From contig SSXW01000014.1 in NCBI GenBank assembly GCA_009469585.1, forward strand, positions 1 to 64,000: DNA of 64,000 nucleotides. The letters are read 5' to 3'. Origin of the DNA: Dechloromonas sp. Dech2017. GTDB taxonomy: Bacteria; Pseudomonadota; Gammaproteobacteria; Burkholderiales; Rhodocyclaceae. Shown here piece by piece: positions 8,606-16,591 of the stretch. Every line of letters begins with the position of its first letter. Within the stretch, counting starts at the first letter, position 1. The notes below the pieces were generated by a model. That model was not told the origin of the DNA, did no database searches, and saw only the letters and a program-made list of their open reading frames with translations. The position numbers were made by a program, and so were the translations under genes.

Positions 8606-8974
8606 TCAATACTCCGAGGGCAACAGCACTACGTTGTCGGTCAGGAAGAAGCGCCAGAGACCATCAGGCGCATCCGTAAAGTGGATGTGCCGTGTGAAAA
8701 GCATGGCGTCGTTGCCGTCGCTAACGCGGATGTCGGCTTCCCCTTCGCGGACATCGATAGTGATCGAGAGGAAGGGATGCGCTGCCTGGAGGCGGAAGAC
8801 CTCGGTGGCGACGATGTCGAGTAGCCACCAAGCCCCTGCTTGGTCAGCGAAGTAGCGGACTCCGTCTGTGAGCAGCATATGCCGGTTCAGGGCGTGACGA
8901 TGCCAGGTTTCTGTTCCGATGAACGCAATGAGGTCTTCCCGGAGACGAGCAGACAGGTTTTCTTTAAGGTGCAT
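8606..8974 (-). CDS. DUF6876-like protein
   Basis: This 122-aa protein contains LTDGVRYFADQAGAWWLLD, which resembles the TDG-x-KYL-x-E-x-AGA-x-WL-x-D core I associate with DUF6876, small proteins found on plasmids and integrative elements. The ATG at 8974 is chosen because GGAG lies 6 nt upstream; two upstream in-frame starts (8986, 8998) lack a good site. The molecular role of the family is not known to me. It is the first gene of the minus-strand operon that continues into the phosphoesterase and AAA+ genes. Confidence 0.6.
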   Translation of the reverse strand: MHLKENLSARLREDLIAFIGTETWHRHALNRHMLLTDGVRYFADQAGAWWLLDIVATEVFRLQAAHPFLSITIDVREGEADIRVSDGNDAMLFTRHIHFTDAPDGLWRFFLTDNVVLLPSEY

Positions 8975-9215
8975 GATTTGCTCCATTTGGCCCTGCAAGG
9001 AGGGCGCATCCCGGTGGGGGATGTCAGCCCGTTTGGCGGGCTGCGGAGCAAGAAAAAGCTAAAGCCGCAACCCGATCAGCTGGGGTGCGGTATAGAGCGG
9101 AAAGAGAGGGTGGGCTGGTTGCTCATGCTTTTTAGACGATAGCGTACTCCGGCAAAGTGCACAAGCCCCTGGGAAATCAAACTCGAGGCACCACCCCCTT
9201 TTACCTCTGCCATAG
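8975..9215. other. Non-coding leader of the DUF6876 operon
   Basis: There is no gene in this stretch. It contains a 7-bp stem hairpin CAGCCCG-TTTGG-CGGGCTG at 9025-9043, about 50 nt upstream of the DUF6876-like start and therefore in the likely 5' leader on the minus strand. I see no clear promoter hexamers. Confidence 0.3.
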
Positions 9216-9844
9216 CTGAGTCTTCAATGGAGGCGGTACCTTCAGAGTGCTCTGATCAGGAGTGGAGGTAGAGCGTGTTTCGATAGCCACTTACACTACC
9301 TCGGAAAGACACGATCGACATCACCCCGGACAGAAACCGAACTTGCCAAAAAGTGTGCATATGCGATTGTAATCTGCGAAAATTCTAATGGATTGGTACG
9401 AATAGACCCAAAAATTTATATACATCAGGGATAAAAAATGAACTTCAAACTGTAACCGTGAAGCTATATTTTTCAAAAACCGAATCCGTAAATCCCCCCG
9501 CTTCAGTACCAAGTCTGCCCAGCCCGGCTGCTTCGATTACAACAAGTGTTGAGGCAGGCCCTTCTGAATATGTTAGAGACTAGGTGCCGAAGTCAGGCAC
9601 ATGTGAGTCAAAACCAAAATTTCGGATCGAAGGAAAACAGGTAATTCTTAAGAATCGCAACTTATCGAAAACATTTGGCGATCTCGAATATTGTCACGCC
9701 TTTGAAGGCGGCGCCGGATTTTCAGGAAAGGTTGTTTGGTTGCTCCCCGAATATAATTCCGGAAAAGAAGCCTTATTCGTAGCTTATTTGACGCTGGCGA
9801 ATAAATCGGGGTCACAGCGCTTGAACTCACGGATGCAAGGTTAA
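9216..9844 (+). pseudogene. Decayed gene in AT-rich segment
   Basis: Three protein-like frames follow one another on the plus strand. The first ends at a TAA at 9432-9434 and contains ELAKKCAYAIVICENSNGL. The second picks up at once in the -1 frame (GIKNELQTVTVKLYF) and ends in a TAG at 9581-9583. The third continues in the same frame as the second to 9844 and contains FSGKVVWLLPEYNSGKEALF. None of the three has a convincing start with a ribosome-binding site. The simplest reading is one ancestral gene broken by a frameshift and a nonsense mutation. The third piece (GTG at 9584, 86 aa) could still be made alone. The family is not recognised. Confidence 0.4.
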
Positions 9845-9914
9845 AACAACAATATCCACTTCACAGTATTCCGTTAAAACAGCAAGAATATTCAAAAAAT
9901 AGTTGGGTTAAAAA

Positions 9915-10880
9915 ATGGTAGATCGCAATTCGGATGGAACATATAACAACATTGGAAGCTCTGCCTCTTCGCAACGAGAAGCTGGAGTGAACAGGACGGA
10001 TATAGAACTGACTGCTCGTTACAAAGTACAGGATGCTGAGCAGCGTAAGGCTCAAAATCAACAACACACTGAAGGAGTCCCATTAGGTGGGACTCAAAAT
10101 CAACAAGACACTGGAGCAGACTCAGTTCCGTTTGTACTTGGTCTTTTAATTATCGGCGCATTATATTTATCGGCAACATATGCCATAAATTATGTCAGCA
10201 ATACGGTCAATGAATTGTGCATTTTTGGCATTGCTTTTGATACAAAAATTTGCCAACACAAGAAGGCGTTACAGAATCGAAAACCGGTAGCCAGCCGTGA
10301 AGAACTTCAAAAAATTTCAAAATTAAATAACGAAGAAATTCTATATCAAATAAGCTATCAGTCGTGTAGAAACATCATTGGAGATAGTCAATATTGCAAC
10401 CTTGTTGTAGCCATTCGAAATGAAATCATATTAACATCCTATCCGCGAGATTCATTCGGAAACCTGAACGAAAGAGCGTTCTTAGAAAACACTTTAGAAT
10501 ACCATAATTCTATAAACCCCTCTGATTCCAGAGAAAAATTGTTCGAATGGGAAAAAACAATCAAATCCGAAGAAGGCGCAATGAAGAAGCTTTTAATTGG
10601 AAAATGGCAAGCAGTCGGATGTAAATCATCTTCCTCATCGAAATTTACACCCTCAGACTGCAAAAAATACATGCATATGACAATCTTGTATGATTACACT
10701 GAGGCAATAGTTCACACTCTCGATGGAAACACGAAAAAATTCCAATTATCACTCAGTGAGCTATCTGGGTCGGGAAATTACTTGAAATCGAAAGCGGATA
10801 CCATTTGGAACTTTCAAGGTGACAACCAAATTCTCATGAAATGGAGAGATGTAATTTTGACGCTTGTACGCGTAAAATAA
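9915..10880 (+). CDS. AT-rich single-span membrane protein, unknown
   Basis: This 321-aa protein has a polar, Gln/Asn-rich N-terminal region (1-70) and one membrane span at about 71-93. A polar C-terminal domain of about 225 residues follows, with several Cys (102, 113 and in CRNI, QYCN and SDCKK contexts). Without a cleavable signal peptide, it is probably anchored in the inner membrane with the large domain outside. Base composition is far more AT-rich than the rest of the window, a sign of recent transfer from another source. It ends 4 nt from the convergent zinc/HTH gene. The family is not recognised; cargo such as immunity, surface exclusion or stress proteins is possible but unsupported. 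Confidence 0.6.
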   Translation: MVDRNSDGTYNNIGSSASSQREAGVNRTDIELTARYKVQDAEQRKAQNQQHTEGVPLGGTQNQQDTGADSVPFVLGLLIIGALYLSATYAINYVSNTVNELCIFGIAFDTKICQHKKALQNRKPVASREELQKISKLNNEEILYQISYQSCRNIIGDSQYCNLVVAIRNEIILTSYPRDSFGNLNERAFLENTLEYHNSINPSDSREKLFEWEKTIKSEEGAMKKLLIGKWQAVGCKSSSSSKFTPSDCKKYMHMTILYDYTEAIVHTLDGNTKKFQLSLSELSGSGNYLKSKADTIWNFQGDNQILMKWRDVILTLVRVK

Positions 10881-10884
10881 ACTG

Positions 10885-11865
10885 CTATTTTTTTGCTAGT
10901 TTAACTGCCTTCTCTGCCGTCTTTCTCAGCCTTGAGAAGAAAACCGCCACTGATTTTTCGGAAACCCCAAACTCCGCAGCGATCTGGGCGTAAATCTCAC
11001 ACGCCTTTACGCCTTTCTCAGTTTCCTGCGTCCAAACTGCCATAGCACGCTCTGGGTTGATTATTTGGGGCCGCCCCTTCCCTACCCGTGCCTTATAGTC
11101 TCCGGCAACCATCCAGGCTTTCCAGCGCAGCCATTGCTCCACCAGCCGCGAGGGGGTCACAGCAATAGCCCCTTTGCTGATCTCGAGAATACCTTCGTCG
11201 TCTTTGAAGTCTTGTCGCCAGCGCAGAGCAAGTTCCGTCCAATCAGGATGCCCGTGAGCAATCTGAAGTAGTTTGAGCTCTCCAATATCCAGCTCTGACC
11301 CTGAGGACCAGTTCCAGCTGGCCGTACCGGCCACGATGTAACCGGCATCGCCCCCTCCTTTACGCCGCGCGTTGCACTGATGCCTTAACAACTTAAGCGC
11401 CAATTCGTCGGGGGGCACCTGACCTGCGAGGTAGTTTTCGAACGCTTCCTGATGGGCTCGGCCACGTAGGTAGCCCCCGGCATTTCCGTTGCTGCCGGAT
11501 GCATGTTCCGGACAGTAATCTTTGAGGCGACCGTTAGAGCGCACCGACACCGTGCGGTAGCAAAAAGCGCAAAAAGGCCGGGCGCCGATAGACAAGACGT
11601 GTTCGACTATTCGGGCCAGTAACCACAGACATTCGGGAACCGTATTGTCGTCGAAATGTGACAGTGCTAAGAGACGGGAGCGCTCATCAATCTTCCGCAC
11701 CAAATCCAGCGCCAAGGAATCGATCGGTTCCAAGAGGTAATCGCCGACAAGCTGACACAAGTCTTTTTTGCCCCCGCATTGGGCGACGGATTCAAGAACA
11801 GCAGCTCCTTCAAGGCTTGAGGTCAGACCATTGAGCAGGGACAGGTATGTATCGAGGTTCTTCAT
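10885..11865 (-). CDS. Zinc-finger and HTH protein, possible regulator
   Basis: This 326-aa protein has a likely zinc site from C99-x2-C102 and C118-x2-H121. The C-terminal segment at about 283-326 has a helix-turn-helix look: EIYAQIAAEFGVSEKSVAVF, then a Lys/Arg-rich helix. The C-terminal part suggests DNA binding. It is divergent from the integration module, and the perfect palindrome at 11882-11904 lies about 16 nt upstream of its start. This makes it a candidate for the regulator that binds there and controls itself and excision. That link is inference; the family is unknown to me. Confidence 0.6.
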   Translation of the reverse strand: MKNLDTYLSLLNGLTSSLEGAAVLESVAQCGGKKDLCQLVGDYLLEPIDSLALDLVRKIDERSRLLALSHFDDNTVPECLWLLARIVEHVLSIGARPFCAFCYRTVSVRSNGRLKDYCPEHASGSNGNAGGYLRGRAHQEAFENYLAGQVPPDELALKLLRHQCNARRKGGGDAGYIVAGTASWNWSSGSELDIGELKLLQIAHGHPDWTELALRWRQDFKDDEGILEISKGAIAVTPSRLVEQWLRWKAWMVAGDYKARVGKGRPQIINPERAMAVWTQETEKGVKACEIYAQIAAEFGVSEKSVAVFFSRLRKTAEKAVKLAKK

Positions 11866-11869
11866 AGGA

Positions 11870-11898
11870 TTGACAAGGAAATTTTACATTATTATAAT
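11870..11898 (+). promoter_or_regulatory. Consensus sigma-70 promoter of the integration module
   Basis: TTGACA (11870-11875) and TATAAT (11893-11898) are separated by 17 bp, a perfect match to the housekeeping consensus on the plus strand. Transcription should start near 11905 and run into the tiny ORF, the DUF4224 gene and the integrase. A perfect promoter in front of an integrase would be expected to need a repressor, and the -10 lies inside a palindrome. Confidence 0.75.
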
Positions 11899-11904
11899 GT
11901 AAAA
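11882..11904. promoter_or_regulatory. Perfect 23-bp palindrome, operator candidate
   Basis: TTTTACATTAT and ATAATGTAAAA are exact 11-bp inverted arms around a single central T. The palindrome covers the -10 box of the plus-strand promoter and also provides TATAAT on the minus strand, toward the zinc/HTH gene. A dimeric protein bound here would block both directions at once. Confidence 0.7.
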
Positions 11905-12055
11905 ACTGCTCGAAGTTGATATCACCTTTTTTCGCAGAGGCGAAAACGGCCTGCCAAGATGGCAGGGACATCCGGTCGGATCGTAGGCTCGAACAGATGC
12001 TGCCAGTATTCCCGCTCACAAAAATCCCGGGATATCTGGTGGTCAAGAGGACATC
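11905..12055 (+). other. 5' leader of the integration transcript
   Basis: The roughly 150-nt leader has two small perfect hairpins, TTTTCGC-AGAG-GCGAAAA (11929-11946) and CTGCCA-AGA-TGGCAG (11951-11965). No open frame with a ribosome-binding site begins before 12056. The hairpins might slow translation or bind a protein, but there is no direct evidence. Confidence 0.35.
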
Positions 12056-12169
12056 ATGCACAAGACCAATTTCTGCCTGGATCAGGCGCTAACCGCACGG
12101 CGATCCCATGTTGCCGCTGCAAAGCTCGGAGGCACCCCGCAGTACCTGTCTGCTCTTCATGGAGACTGA
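12056..12169 (+). CDS. Tiny ORF upstream of the DUF4224 gene
   Basis: A 37-codon frame starts with ATG preceded by AGAGGA about 5 nt upstream. It ends with TGA 4 nt before the DUF4224 ATG. The translation (MHKTNFCLDQALTARRSHV...) looks protein-like, with basic and helical character. It could be a small regulator such as an excisionase or a leader peptide coupled to the next gene. No homology can be judged by eye. Confidence 0.4.
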   Translation: MHKTNFCLDQALTARRSHVAAAKLGGTPQYLSALHGD

Positions 12170-12173
12170 TGCC

Positions 12174-12392
12174 ATGACTAACAAACTGGTACTTGCAACC
12201 GAGGATCTGACCGACCTTACCGGTCTTTGCCGGCCCACTGCACAAATGCGCTGGCTCAAAGAAAACGGCATTGTTTTTCTAGTGGGTGGCGATGGCTTTC
12301 CGAAGGTTCTGTTCGACTCCGTATTGAACCGCTTCGACAAGAATCTCAAAAACGGAAATCGCCGCAAAAAAGAGCCGGAGCTGTGTCTGTGA
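12174..12392 (+). CDS. DUF4224-type integrase-associated protein
   Basis: This 72-aa protein has the DUF4224 pattern: an acidic DLTDLTG start, then CRPTAQMRWLKENGIVFLVG and GFPKVLFDSVL. Such proteins are usually encoded directly before phage or island integrases and may help excision, although the mechanism is not established. The ATG at 12174 has GGAG 9 nt upstream; two in-frame upstream ATGs are less well placed. Its stop overlaps the integrase GTG by 3 nt (GTGA), so the two are coupled. Confidence 0.75.
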   Translation: MTNKLVLATEDLTDLTGLCRPTAQMRWLKENGIVFLVGGDGFPKVLFDSVLNRFDKNLKNGNRRKKEPELCL

Positions 12393-13417
12393 AAACCAAG
12401 ACTCAACTCCCCCCCAAGATGCACCTTTCGAATGGCCGCTACTATTTCGTTCATCGCAACAAATGGCATCCGCTTGGACGTGATCTTGCAAGCTCACTTG
12501 AAACGTATGCCAAGCTGATCCGGCAGAATTCCGGTGCCAGCAACAGCAATCTGGAAACCCATGTCAAAAAATATCTGAAGATCGTCGAGGGCACCCTGGC
12601 GATCCAGACTTTCAAAAATTACAAATACTGTGCAAAGAATTTTTTGAAAGTGTTCCAGCAGTTTTTCTCGCTCACGGAAATCAAGCCTAAAAATCTCAAC
12701 GCCTGGCGGGAAAAATTTGGCGACGATGGTAAGAAACCATCTTGGAACCTGCACCACAGCTTTCTCTCGGGCTTTTTCAAGAAGGCTGTTGGACTTGGTT
12801 GGGATGATCTGGAGATGAATCCGATGGCAGCAATCAGCAAATTCAAAGTCGAGTCGAGAACCCGCCTGATTACCAATGACGAACTTGACCGCATCTATCG
12901 GCACTCGACCGGTATCATGCGGGCTGCGATCATGATTGCAGATCAAATTGGACAGCGTGTTGCGGATATTCGCCTGCTGGAGAAGAAGGACATCTCCGAC
13001 GAGGGCATTTTCGTAGCGCAACGCAAATCGGGGGGAAAGAGAAAGGTGTTGATCAAGATGACCCCAGAGTTGCGCGAGGCCATCGAGGCGGCAAAGCAGT
13101 TGTGCCCGTTGGAATCATCCGAATACCTGTTTCACCACACCCAAACTTTGCGCAAGAAAGACGCCGGTCCGGGACGGCCTTACGGTGCCAGTACCTGGTG
13201 TGGTTACTGGACAGACGCGTGTGAAAAAGCCGGTGTCGAGGATGCACATTTCCATGACATCCGCGCTCGGGTCGCAACAACAAAGGATAAGGAAGGTGGC
13301 TCAGCCAAGGAATTGCTTGGCCATGCATATCAGCAGACGACCGACATTTATCTTCGCGGGTTTGAAGTAAAAGAGGTCGAACCGGTACGCAGAAAAATGC
13401 CTAAAAGTGAAGGCTGA
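12389..13417 (+). CDS. int: Tyrosine recombinase / integrase
   Basis: This 342-aa site-specific recombinase would integrate and excise the element. The catalytic set is complete: Arg190 (GQRVADIRLL), a Lys in the beta-turn QRKSGGKRK (about 213), H289-x2-R292 (HDIR), His312 (LGHA) and the nucleophile Tyr321 (TTDIYLRG). The N-terminal arm and core-binding region (1-150) looks intact. The GTG at 12389 is chosen because GGAG lies 8 nt upstream and it overlaps the previous stop; the frame is open further upstream but there it only shadows the DUF4224 gene. It is the last gene of the element before acnB. Confidence 0.9.
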   Translation: MKTKTQLPPKMHLSNGRYYFVHRNKWHPLGRDLASSLETYAKLIRQNSGASNSNLETHVKKYLKIVEGTLAIQTFKNYKYCAKNFLKVFQQFFSLTEIKPKNLNAWREKFGDDGKKPSWNLHHSFLSGFFKKAVGLGWDDLEMNPMAAISKFKVESRTRLITNDELDRIYRHSTGIMRAAIMIADQIGQRVADIRLLEKKDISDEGIFVAQRKSGGKRKVLIKMTPELREAIEAAKQLCPLESSEYLFHHTQTLRKKDAGPGRPYGASTWCGYWTDACEKAGVEDAHFHDIRARVATTKDKEGGSAKELLGHAYQQTTDIYLRGFEVKEVEPVRRKMPKSEG

Positions 13418-13495
13418 AATCTGCCTAAGAGCAACTTGGCAGCAGTAAATAAAACAAGGGGTTAAAAGCACCTAAACCTGAAAAAGTCTTAGGCA
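13398..13495. repeat. TGCCTAA motifs at the element border
   Basis: TGCCTAAAAG (13398-13407) and TGCCTAAGAG (13422-13431) lie in the plus strand, and TGCCTAAGA lies inverted at 13487-13495, all in the 100 bp where the element meets the acnB terminator. They could be integrase binding sites or part of the attachment core. The left end would be needed to identify the true core. Confidence 0.35.
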
Positions 13496-13506
13496 CTTTT
13501 AACCCC
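13458..13506. terminator. Bidirectional terminator between int and acnB
   Basis: GGGGTTAAAAGCACCTAA (13458-13475) pairs with TTAGGCACTTTTAACCCC (13489-13506) with only two mismatches around a 13-nt loop. It sits downstream of both convergent genes and probably ends both transcripts. A second smaller stem, CTGCC(T)AAG with CTTGGCAG, is at 13421-13442. Confidence 0.6.
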
Positions 13507-13516
13507 CTCAAATCAC

Positions 13517-16105
13517 TTACATCTCAACAGTGGCGGCCTGTTCCACGAATTCCGGAATCTGGTCGAAGTTCATGTAGCGATACACATCAGCCGCCTTGGC
13601 GTTGACCAGCTTGATCTGCTCCATGTACTCCGGCACCGTGACGATCCGGCCGGCCAGGGCGCACATCGCGGCCAGTTCGGCGGAGCCGAGGTAGACGCGG
13701 GTATCGATGCCGAGGCGGTTCGGGAAGTTGCGGGTCGAGGTCGAGATCGCCGTCGAGCCCTTGCGGATCTGCGCCTGGTTGCCCATGCACAGCGAGCAGC
13801 CCGGCATTTCCATGCGGGCGCCGGACTTGCCGAGCACGCCGTAGTAGCCTTCCTCGGTCAGGATCAGGGCGTCCATCTTGGTCGGCGGGGCGATCCACAA
13901 GCGGGTCGGGATGTCCGACTTGCCTTCGAGGACCTTGCCGGCGGCACGGAAGTGGCCGATGTTGGTCATGCAGGAACCGATGAAGACTTCGTCGATCTTG
14001 TCGCCGGCGACTTCGGACAGCAGCTTGACGTCGTCCGGATCGTTCGGGCAGGCCAGGATCGGCTCGGTGACTTCGGCCAGGTCGATCTCGATCACGGCAG
14101 CGTACTGGGCGTTGGCGTCGGCCTTGAGCAGCGTGCCGTTGGCGATCCAGTCTTCCATCGCGGCGATGCGGCGCTTCAGGGTGCGGGCATCCTGGTAGCC
14201 TTCGGCGATCATCCACTTCATCAGGGTGATGTTGGAACGCATGTACTCGACCATCGGCTCCTTGTTCAGGGCGACGGCACAAGCAGCAGCGGAACGCTCG
14301 GCGGCGGCGTCGGACAGTTCGAAGGCCTGTTCGACCTTGAGATCCGGCAAACCTTCGATTTCGAGGATGCGGCCGGAGAAGACGTTCTTCTTACCCTTCT
14401 TCTCGACAGTCAGCAGGCCCTGCTTGATGGCGTAGTATGGAATGGCGTTGACCAGGTCGCGCAGGGTGATGCCATCCTGCATCTTGCCCTTGAAGCGAAC
14501 AAGCACGGATTCCGGCATGTCCAGCGGCATGACGCCGGTAGCGGCGGCGAAGGCGACCAGGCCGGAACCGGCCGGGAAGGAAATGCCGATCGGGAAGCGG
14601 GTGTGCGAGTCGCCGCCGGTGCCGACGGTATCCGGCAGCAGCAGGCGGTTCAGCCAGGAGTGGATGACACCGTCGCCCGGACGCAGCGCAACGCCGCCGC
14701 GGGTGCTGATGAAGGACGGCAGTTCGCGGTGCATCTTGACGTCGACCAGCTTCGGATAGGCGGCGGTGTGGCAGAAGGACTGCATGACCAGGTCGGCGGA
14801 GAAGCCGAGGCAGGCCAGGTCCTTGAGTTCGTCGCGGGTCATCGGGCCGGTGGTATCTTGCGAACCGACGGTGGTCATCTTCGGTTCGCAGTAGGTGCCC
14901 GGCAGGATGCCGGCCACGCCGCAGGCCTTGCCGACCATCTTCTGGGCCAGCGAGTAAGCCTTGCCGTCGTCGGCCGGATTCTGCGGCAGACGGAACAGCG
15001 TCGATTGCGGCAGGCCGAGGGCTTCGCGCGCCTTGGTCGTCAGGCCACGCCCGATGATCAGCGGGATACGGCCGCCAGCGCGGACTTCGTCGAGGATGAC
15101 CAGGGTCTTCAGTTGCGACTCGGCGATCACGTTGCCGTTCTTGACGGCGGTGACGGCGCCCGTTTCCTCGTTGACGCGCAGTTCGATCTCGTCGCCCATG
15201 TCCATCTGGCCAGCGTCGATTTCGATCGGCAGCGCGCCGGCGTCTTCCATGGTGTTGAAGAAGATCGGGGCGATCTTGGAGCCGAGGCAGACGCCGCCGA
15301 AACGCTTGTTCGGGACGAAGGGGATGTCTTCGCCGGTGAACCACAGCACCGAGTTGGTGGCGGACTTGCGGGAAGAACCGGTACCGACCACGTCACCGAC
15401 GTAGGCGATCAGGTTGCCCTTGGCGGCCAGCGCCTCCAGTTGCTTGATCGGGCCGCGCGAGCCCGGCTCGTCGGCTTCGATGCCCGGACGCGGGTTCTTG
15501 AGCATGGCCAGCGCGTGCAGCGGGATGTCCGGACGCGACCAGGCATCCGGGGCTGGCGAGAGGTCGTCGGTGTTGGTTTCGCCGGTTACCTTGAAGACAG
15601 TCAGCTTCTGCGAGGCCGGCACGGCCGGACGCGAAGTGAACCACTCGCCGTCGGCCCACGACTGCATGACTGCCTTGGCGTTGGCATTGCCGCCCTTGGC
15701 CAGTTCGGCGACGTCATGGAAGTAATCGAACACCAGCAGGGTCTTCTTCAGGCCTTCGGCGGCGACGGCGCCGCAGGTGCCGCAAGCCAGCAGGTCGATC
15801 AGCGGCTTGACGTTGTAGCCACCCAGCATGGTACCGAGCAGTTCGGTGGCCTTTTCCTTGGAGATCAGCGCGCAGGCTTCCTCGCCCTTGGCAACCTTGG
15901 CCAGGAACTCGGCCTTGACCTTGGCGGCATCATCGACACCGGCCGGCACGCGGTGGGTGATCAGTTCGACCAGGGCATCTTCTTCGCCCTTCGGCGGATT
16001 CTTCAGCAGGGCCACCAGTTCGGTGGTCTGTTGCTTGGACAGGGGCAGCGGGGGGATACCGAGGGCTGCACGCTCTGCAACGTGGGCGCGATAGGCTTCA
16101 AGCAC
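13517..16105 (-). CDS. acnB: Aconitate hydratase B
   Basis: This 862-aa enzyme interconverts citrate and isocitrate in the TCA cycle, using a [4Fe-4S] cluster. Length and order match AcnB: an N-terminal HEAT-like domain ([20 protein letters not shown]), a swivel domain, then the cluster domain with [15 protein letters not shown] and [12 protein letters not shown] holding the cluster Cys residues. The start is a GTG at 16105 with AAGGAAG upstream. It ends in [10 protein letters not shown] just before the island, so integration did not truncate it. It is the first clearly chromosomal gene to the right of the element. Confidence 0.97.
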   Translation of the reverse strand: MLEAYRAHVAERAALGIPPLPLSKQQTTELVALLKNPPKGEEDALVELITHRVPAGVDDAAKVKAEFLAKVAKGEEACALISKEKATELLGTMLGGYNVKPLIDLLACGTCGAVAAEGLKKTLLVFDYFHDVAELAKGGNANAKAVMQSWADGEWFTSRPAVPASQKLTVFKVTGETNTDDLSPAPDAWSRPDIPLHALAMLKNPRPGIEADEPGSRGPIKQLEALAAKGNLIAYVGDVVGTGSSRKSATNSVLWFTGEDIPFVPNKRFGGVCLGSKIAPIFFNTMEDAGALPIEIDAGQMDMGDEIELRVNEETGAVTAVKNGNVIAESQLKTLVILDEVRAGGRIPLIIGRGLTTKAREALGLPQSTLFRLPQNPADDGKAYSLAQKMVGKACGVAGILPGTYCEPKMTTVGSQDTTGPMTRDELKDLACLGFSADLVMQSFCHTAAYPKLVDVKMHRELPSFISTRGGVALRPGDGVIHSWLNRLLLPDTVGTGGDSHTRFPIGISFPAGSGLVAFAAATGVMPLDMPESVLVRFKGKMQDGITLRDLVNAIPYYAIKQGLLTVEKKGKKNVFSGRILEIEGLPDLKVEQAFELSDAAAERSAAACAVALNKEPMVEYMRSNITLMKWMIAEGYQDARTLKRRIAAMEDWIANGTLLKADANAQYAAVIEIDLAEVTEPILACPNDPDDVKLLSEVAGDKIDEVFIGSCMTNIGHFRAAGKVLEGKSDIPTRLWIAPPTKMDALILTEEGYYGVLGKSGARMEMPGCSLCMGNQAQIRKGSTAISTSTRNFPNRLGIDTRVYLGSAELAAMCALAGRIVTVPEYMEQIKLVNAKAADVYRYMNFDQIPEFVEQAATVEM

Positions 16106-16591
16106 GGCGACTTCCTTTCGTAAAGGGTTGCTCTGGAAAACAGATAATTATTGTAAGACAAAGACGACGACCGAATGGTTCGGCGTATTGCTTTCCCAAG
16201 CCGGCGCGCAAGTCTTATATATTATATTTTATCCAGCCGTGCTTTGCTAACATGCCTTGCGGCGAGGCGCCTTTTGCCGAACCGCCGCAAAATATTTAGG
16301 CAGACCGGAAAACCCCCTTCCGACTCAATGGCTTAGCAAAACAATCCCGAGCTTATCCACAGCTTTACCCTGTCCTTCCGGGGATAAGTGCATTTCGGGG
16401 CAATCGGCAAAACACACGAAGATGCCTGCCTGTCAAGCATTCCCGGCGATTGCGCAGGATGCCGGCCCAACCTGGCCGCATCTGCCCAATATTTAGGCAG
16501 AGAAGCCGGAACCCTTACAGATCAATGGATTAGGCAAGCTATCCAGAACTTATCCACAGACTTACCCCGACCAAACGGGGATAAAGAATGC
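16106..16591. other. Long acnB upstream region with duplicated unit
   Basis: No gene is visible in these 486 bp. Close to acnB, TATAAT is present on the minus strand (16221-16226), a likely -10 for acnB, but no good -35 is seen. The rest is dominated by the two ~98-bp units with DnaA boxes annotated separately, and by GC-rich spacer between them. Confidence 0.5.
16290..16584. repeat. Duplicated ~98-bp unit with DnaA boxes
   Basis: Two related units lie in direct orientation at 16290-16387 and 16488-16584. Each starts with AATATTTAGGCAGA and continues with CCGGAA, a TCAATGG-x-TTAG stretch and TTATCCACAG, then ends with a C-rich/G-rich hairpin followed by ATAA. The 9-mer TTATCCACA is the perfect DnaA-box consensus (16353-16361 and 16550-16558). 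In the terminal hairpin CCCTG/CGGGG is replaced by CCCCG/CGGGG in the other copy, so pairing is kept. It may be a DnaA-binding regulatory or titration site. Confidence 0.6.

Larger units (their letters stand above)
1..13450. mobile_element. Integrated mobilizable element, left end outside window
   Basis: The stretch carries a tyrosine integrase at its right edge, a MobA/MobL relaxase with a TraD-like partner, and a primase-helicase module. It is visibly more AT-rich and uses codons unlike the GC-rich chromosome that starts with acnB. No type IV secretion genes are visible, so the part seen here fits a mobilizable rather than a self-transmissible element. The right border lies between the integrase stop (13417) and the acnB stop (13517). 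The left border is not in the window, so the direct repeats of the attachment site cannot be read. Confidence 0.8.

Noticed and set aside
9425..9440. Programmed -1 frameshift at the A-run
   Set aside because: The TAA of the first frame precedes the A-run, so ribosomes would stop before any slippage; a later in-frame TAG also breaks the gene.
9321..9512. 63-codon minus-strand frame in the decayed-gene region
   Set aside because: No Shine-Dalgarno site, and the plus-strand frames there are more protein-like and continuous with the downstream piece.
13400..13520. tRNA gene as integration target
   Set aside because: I looked for cloverleaf arms and a T-loop GTTCRA at the border and saw none; the hairpins there look like terminators.
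13952..16123. Very long open frame on the strand opposite acnB
   Set aside because: It mirrors acnB in a GC-rich gene, where the antisense frame has few stops. The translation is repetitive in Gly, Arg, Asp, Gln and Val, with no ribosome-binding site or family motif.
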